From positions 1-16,443 of the forward strand of contig CALELI010000163.1 of assembly GCA_937902455.1 (NCBI GenBank): a DNA stretch of 16,443 nucleotides, read 5' to 3'. Numbering within the stretch: the stretch's first letter is position 1; every line of letters begins with the position of its first letter. The position numbers and the translations under genes were made by a program. The notes below the pieces were generated by a model. The model was not told where the DNA came from and made no database searches. It saw only the letters and a program-made list of their open reading frames with translations. Below are positions 14,101 through 16,443 of this stretch, piece after piece. The stretch comes from an uncultured Prevotellaceae bacterium. GTDB taxonomy: Bacteria; Bacteroidota; Bacteroidia; Bacteroidales; Bacteroidaceae.

Positions 14101-14995
14101 CCTGAAAGACGTTGCAGTCGCGACTCTTAATGCCAAGAGGACGGCCACTCCAATGATAAGTATAAGGTCCGGTGACATTGTCGCTCACAAATACTCCTGC
14201 CTCGGAGGCACCGTAGTTACTTCCCTCCCAGTGACACCATACGACAAACTTACCAGTCTTCTTATTCCACAGAATCTTTGGGCGCTCTATGAAACGACGG
14301 ATTCCAAGATCAGGATGAGTCTTGCGGTTCTCGATAATCTTACCTTCGAATTTCCAATGCTGAAGGTCCTTTGATGAATACATGTTGACATCAGGATGCC
14401 ATGACGAAGCACGGTCTTCACCAATCATATACCATGTATCACCAACCTGAAGGAAACCCGCACCATGTGCCTGAACAGAACGACCATCGGAATCTGTCCA
14501 CATAGTACCATTGACGATTGTTGTCCATTCCTGAGAATATGCAAGAGAAGCATAGGCGGAAGAAAGGAGAACAAACAACAAGCCCTGCATGGTGTTTGAG
14601 GAAGGACCTGCACTCTTGAGATAAGAAGGTATCACATCCTTACCGAATGGTGCAACAGAAAGACGGGCCAACTTGAACTGCTGTTTGCCGAACGGAATGC
14701 CAATGATGGTGATGTACAGCAACAATCCCCAGAATATGTGGGAAAGCCAAGCCAGCAATCCTCCACAGAAGAACCAGATGACATTCATGAAGAAATTCAG
14801 GCAACCATGCTTCTGATTCTTGTCCTCTATCGTTGCCCCGAATGGCCAAAGACAGAGTAACCCTATCTTGAAAGTTTGCCAAGCCCATGGTATGCCCACG
14901 ATAGTGATGGCCAGAGCAATGCTTCCGGTAAAATAACCAATAGCGGACTCAAGTCCTCCAAATATCAACCACAACAAGTTGCCTAAGAATTTCAT
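11105..14995 (-). CDS. YccF-GH43-GH3 three-part fusion, candidate bifunctional glycosidase
   Basis: One uninterrupted 1296-codon frame. Residues 1-120 are a YccF inner-membrane domain (two hydrophobic repeats, IVGIPWAWQTFKIG and IIGIPFGKQQFKLA). Residues 136-155 look like a cleavable signal peptide (MQGLLFVLLSSAYASLAYSQ, then EW). About 157-455 is a GH43-type propeller with RDCN (Asp293) and SREAP (Glu341); its first blade has AHGAG where most GH43 enzymes have the base Asp, as in the exo-galactanase-like subfamilies. About 461-870 is a GH3 catalytic domain with nucleophile Asp706 in VTSDCW. About 875-1025 is a PA14-like insert, about 1030-1185 the GH3 C-terminal domain (LEGEEM region) and about 1188-1296 an Fn3-like end. 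The GH3 part resembles Bacteroidetes beta-xylosidases/arabinofuranosidases. The likely role is trimming plant polysaccharide side chains in the periplasm. The protein could instead start at an internal ATG (14590). It overlaps tex by 11 bp. Confidence 0.82.
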   Translation of the reverse strand: MKFLGNLLWLIFGGLESAIGYFTGSIALAITIVGIPWAWQTFKIGLLCLWPFGATIEDKNQKHGCLNFFMNVIWFFCGGLLAWLSHIFWGLLLYITIIGIPFGKQQFKLARLSVAPFGKDVIPSYLKSAGPSSNTMQGLLFVLLSSAYASLAYSQEWTTIVNGTMWTDSDGRSVQAHGAGFLQVGDTWYMIGEDRASSWHPDVNMYSSKDLQHWKFEGKIIENRKTHPDLGIRRFIERPKILWNKKTGKFVVWCHWEGSNYGASEAGVFVSDNVTGPYTYHWSGRPLGIKSRDCNVFQDDDGTAYFISTIEENQHLGFFRLSDDYLQAEECTQLFKGMSREAPALVKVDGTYFMLSSACTGWNPNQCKLSYSRNITSGWSRLENIGDKIAYDTQAASILTIKGTKQTTYLYVGDRWMDPSLPESKTIIFPLVFKNGKCDIIPLDRFEINFKTGEWKSAQSYPFQDPSLSPAERAENLCSLLTLDEKARLMEHTSPAIPRLGIPEFNWWNEALHGVGRNGTATVLPITMAMAASFDHPLVQKAYDAVSDEARAKNNIARKDERCKIYEGLSFWTPNINIFRDPRWGRGQETYGEDPFLTTQMGLSVVRGLQGEPGHKYQKLFACAKHFAVHSGPEWNRHSFNIESLPPRDLYETYLPAFKALVQQGDVKEVMCAYQSIDNEPCCGNNRLLQQILRDDWGFKGIVTSDCWALNDFWNKSAHGISADKTEGISKALYAGTDVECGNAYSSLSDAVAAGKVTEEQMNISLKRLLQGRFELGDFDADSLVEWRNIGPEVIASKEHRDISRQLARESIVLLQNRDNLLPLSRNMKVAVLGPNAADSVMLWGNYNGFPSHTVTILDGIRSKNPDASYFRACGLVERTATDSWFDNIRCFDGVYTGLGGYFYNNQNFEGTPATRSFYQTAMKFDNGGATAFAQGVNLENFSALFEGVLQSNTTETITFSLRYSDKCMLVVDKDTLLNDWTPRSEDRVRSRNINFTVEQGRTYKLELRYAQNTGNAVLSFDVGHQVTYTDEQILSSVADADVVVFVGGISPRLEGEEMRVSYPGFKGGDRTDIELPQVQRDMLALLHKAGKKVVYVNCSGSAIGLVPETENADAILQAWYGGECGGDAVADVLFGDCNPSGKLPVTFYRSVDQLPDFLDYTMKGRTYRYMTEQPLFPFGFGLSYTGFNINKVSYKKGKVSAVVSNNGTRDGDEVVQVYIRRIADTDGPQKTLRGYQRVSVPAGGKVNVSIPLSRDSFEGWDPATNTMRVVPGKYEIMVGNSSRDTDLFKTVVNVK
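14531..14590 (-). other. Internal signal-peptide segment and possible second start of the GH43-GH3 protein
   Basis: Codons 136-155 of the long frame encode MQGLLFVLLSSAYASLAYSQ, with a hydrophobic core and a plausible signal-peptidase site (AYS before QEW). A protein starting at ATG 14590 would be a 1161-aa exported GH43-GH3 enzyme, and the YccF part would be a separate short protein lacking its own stop. The n-region of this start has no positive charge. The preceding stretch VIPSYLKSAG, which could begin at a GTG codon, would supply one. No Shine-Dalgarno sequence is visible, but that is normal for this phylum. Confidence 0.6.
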
Positions 14996-15041
14996 AACGG
15001 TATATTTTTGCTTTTAGACGTTAATAATTGCATTCACGGTG

Positions 15042-15049
15042 CGAAGATA
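15042..15049 (-). promoter_or_regulatory. Possible promoter (-7 motif) of the YccF-GH43-GH3 / tex run
   Basis: The minus strand reads TATCTTCG, one base off TAnnTTTG, 46 bp before the ATG at 14995. Transcription would start near 15036, giving a leader of about 40 nt. No well-placed -33 TTTG was found, so this is tentative. Confidence 0.35.
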
Positions 15050-15087
15050 GACAAAAAAGTTGAAATTACGTGATTGAATCAAAAAAA

Positions 15088-15101
15088 ACATTAATAAATG
15101 T
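15088..15101. promoter_or_regulatory. Inverted repeat in the divergent promoter gap, possible operator
   Basis: ACATT-AATA-AATGT is a perfect 5-bp inverted repeat around four bases, located between the two divergent candidate promoters. In such AT-rich DNA a match this short can arise by chance. Confidence 0.25.
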
Positions 15102-15132
15102 CGCAATATTTTTTTGTTAGATAAAAAATGCG

Positions 15133-15140
15133 TAATTTTG
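15133..15140 (+). promoter_or_regulatory. Candidate promoter (-7 motif) of the TolC-like gene
   Basis: TAATTTTG fits TAnnTTTG, with a TTTG at 15113-15116 as a somewhat close -33 element. Transcription would start near 15145, leaving a leader of about 24 nt rich in A/G (AGAAGAATC) before the ATG at 15169. Confidence 0.6.
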
Positions 15141-15168
15141 CAGACAATTTAGAAGAATCGATTTCAAG

Positions 15169-16443
15169 ATGAAGTATATCGCATTTTACACAACATTAAT
15201 CATCGCATTCTTTTCCTCCATCGACGTTCATTCGCAAGTAATGACATTGGAAGAATGCAGAGACCTTGCACTGAAGAACAACAAGCAGCTTGCCATCCAG
15301 CGCACAAAGGAAACGATAGCAAAGGAAACCAAGGAAGTGACAAAGACACTCTACCTACCACGATTTGACATGGTAGGCACCTATCTTCATACAAGCAAGG
15401 AAATATCGCTCCTCAATGGTGACCAGCAATCTGCCCTAAGCAACTTAGGGACATCATTGGTTAATGGTGCAGCACCTTCGGTCGAAGGTCTGATGAATTC
15501 ACTTGTAAGCCAGAATATCATCACCATGGAACAGGCAGGAAAACTGGGTGCCATAATTTCACAAATGTCTCCGCAGCTGAAAGGAGCTTTGGATCAGGTT
15601 GGTGAAAATATCGTAGACGCACTGCACACAGACACAAGAAACATGTGGGTTGGTTCGGTTGCACTTACTCAACCTATATTCATGGGTGGAAGAATCACGG
15701 CTGCAAACAAGATTGCCGACATAAACATGGAGATGGCAGCCAACCAGACAGAAGCCAGTATGAGCAATATCATCCTCAATACAGACAAGACCTATTGGCT
15801 TGTTGTCTCCCTCAAGCACAAGCTTGCGCTTGCACAGAGTTATCATGAACTGCTGAAAAAACTTCAGGATGACGTCAGCAAGATGGTAAGGGAGGGTGTT
15901 GCGACGAAGTCCGACCAACTCAATGTTGACGTGAAAGTGAATGACGCGGAAATGACTCTCACTCAAGTCGAGGACGGACTGGTACTCTCAAAGATGGCCC
16001 TATGTCAGGTCTGCGGTATTCCTGTAGATAGTCAGATTACCCTGAAAGACGAACTCAATACCGATATAGAAGATGACGGACAGGAGATACAAGGCACAGC
16101 CAGCACAGCCATTGCCAACAGGGCCGAAATAAAGATGCTTGGCAATCTGGCGGAAATTGCAGAACAGGGAGTGAAAGTCGCAAAGGCAGACTACCTCCCG
16201 ACAGTAGCACTTACGGCAGGTTACATGGTGTCCAATCCAAGTCTCGTAAACGGTTTCCAGAGGAAATTCAGGGGACTGTGGAATGTTGGCGTGATGCTCA
16301 ACATGCCTCTGTGGCACTGGAACGACACGAAGCACAAAATCAACATAGCTAAATCAAGCACCCTTCTTGCCAACATGCAGCAGGATGATGCAAAGAATCT
16401 TATCACACTGCAAGTCAGCCAGGACCAGTTCAAACTAAAAGAA
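15169..16443 (+). CDS. TolC-family outer-membrane efflux protein, N-terminal part (cut by right edge)
   Basis: A 425-codon frame that stays open to the window edge. It starts with a signal peptide (MKYIAFYTTLIIAFFSSIDVHSQ). The OEP/TolC pattern follows: MTLEECRDLALKNN (25-38), KTLYLPRFDMVGTYLH (59-74), VALTQPIFMGGRITAANKIAD (164-184), a long periplasmic helical part with VREGVATKSDQLNVDVKVNDAE (240-261), then the second repeat with YLPTVALTAGYM (342-353) and VGVMLNMPLWHWNDTKHKI (373-391). TolC-like trimers form the outer-membrane duct of RND or ABC efflux and of type I secretion. Between 75 and 158 there is a large S/N/Q-rich insert at the place of the first barrel loop. The partner pump genes, if linked, would lie downstream outside the window. 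Family is secure; the exported substrate is unknown. Confidence 0.92.
   Translation, partial: MKYIAFYTTLIIAFFSSIDVHSQVMTLEECRDLALKNNKQLAIQRTKETIAKETKEVTKTLYLPRFDMVGTYLHTSKEISLLNGDQQSALSNLGTSLVNGAAPSVEGLMNSLVSQNIITMEQAGKLGAIISQMSPQLKGALDQVGENIVDALHTDTRNMWVGSVALTQPIFMGGRITAANKIADINMEMAANQTEASMSNIILNTDKTYWLVVSLKHKLALAQSYHELLKKLQDDVSKMVREGVATKSDQLNVDVKVNDAEMTLTQVEDGLVLSKMALCQVCGIPVDSQITLKDELNTDIEDDGQEIQGTASTAIANRAEIKMLGNLAEIAEQGVKVAKADYLPTVALTAGYMVSNPSLVNGFQRKFRGLWNVGVMLNMPLWHWNDTKHKINIAKSSTLLANMQQDDAKNLITLQVSQDQFKLKE

Overview
The window looks like chromosomal DNA from a member of the Bacteroidales, most probably Prevotella or a close relative. The evidence is the Bacteroidetes-type -7 promoter motif (TAnnTTTG) upstream of several genes, the few Shine-Dalgarno sequences, AT-rich leaders built from AATAGTGAA / AATGAATAATGAA runs, and gene content typical of the group (FucP-type sugar porter, M64 peptidase, multidomain GH43/GH3 enzyme, TolC-type outer-membrane protein). 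No tRNA, rRNA, transposase or CRISPR array was seen.

Layout. (1) 1-2106, minus strand: release factor 1 (prfA) followed closely by the first 320 codons of uvrA, which leaves the window on the left. (2) 2107-2959: an unusually long (853 bp) non-coding gap between divergent prfA and the peptidase gene. It carries two outward-facing promoters, two long imperfect inverted arms, and a central array with 22-bp and then 23-bp periodicity. (3) 2960-8569, plus strand: a tightly spaced five-gene run made of a secreted M64 metallopeptidase, an aldo/keto reductase, an amidohydrolase-2 lactonase-like enzyme, a zinc-dependent dehydrogenase and a FucP-like sugar:H+ symporter. It is closed by a strong bidirectional terminator. 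(4) 8598-14995, minus strand: a run read from right to left, made of a very large YccF-GH43-GH3 open frame, then tex, then a small DUF1232 membrane protein. (5) 14996-15168: divergent promoter region. (6) 15169-16443, plus strand: the first 425 codons of a TolC-like outer-membrane efflux protein, cut by the right edge.

How the genes fit together. Region 3 reads as a catabolic operon for L-fucose or a related 6-deoxy/L-sugar by the oxidative, non-phosphorylating route: symporter, sugar dehydrogenase, lactonase and a further dehydrogenase. It is headed by a secreted peptidase of the IgA/mucin-type M64 family, which suggests foraging on host glycoproteins. The dehydratase and the final cleavage enzyme of that route are not in the window. 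Region 4 couples a polysaccharide-degrading enzyme to two housekeeping-type genes. Its most unusual feature is that a YccF inner-membrane domain is in uninterrupted frame with a signal-peptide-like segment and two glycosidase domains. All functional calls are from reading the sequence; no database search was run.
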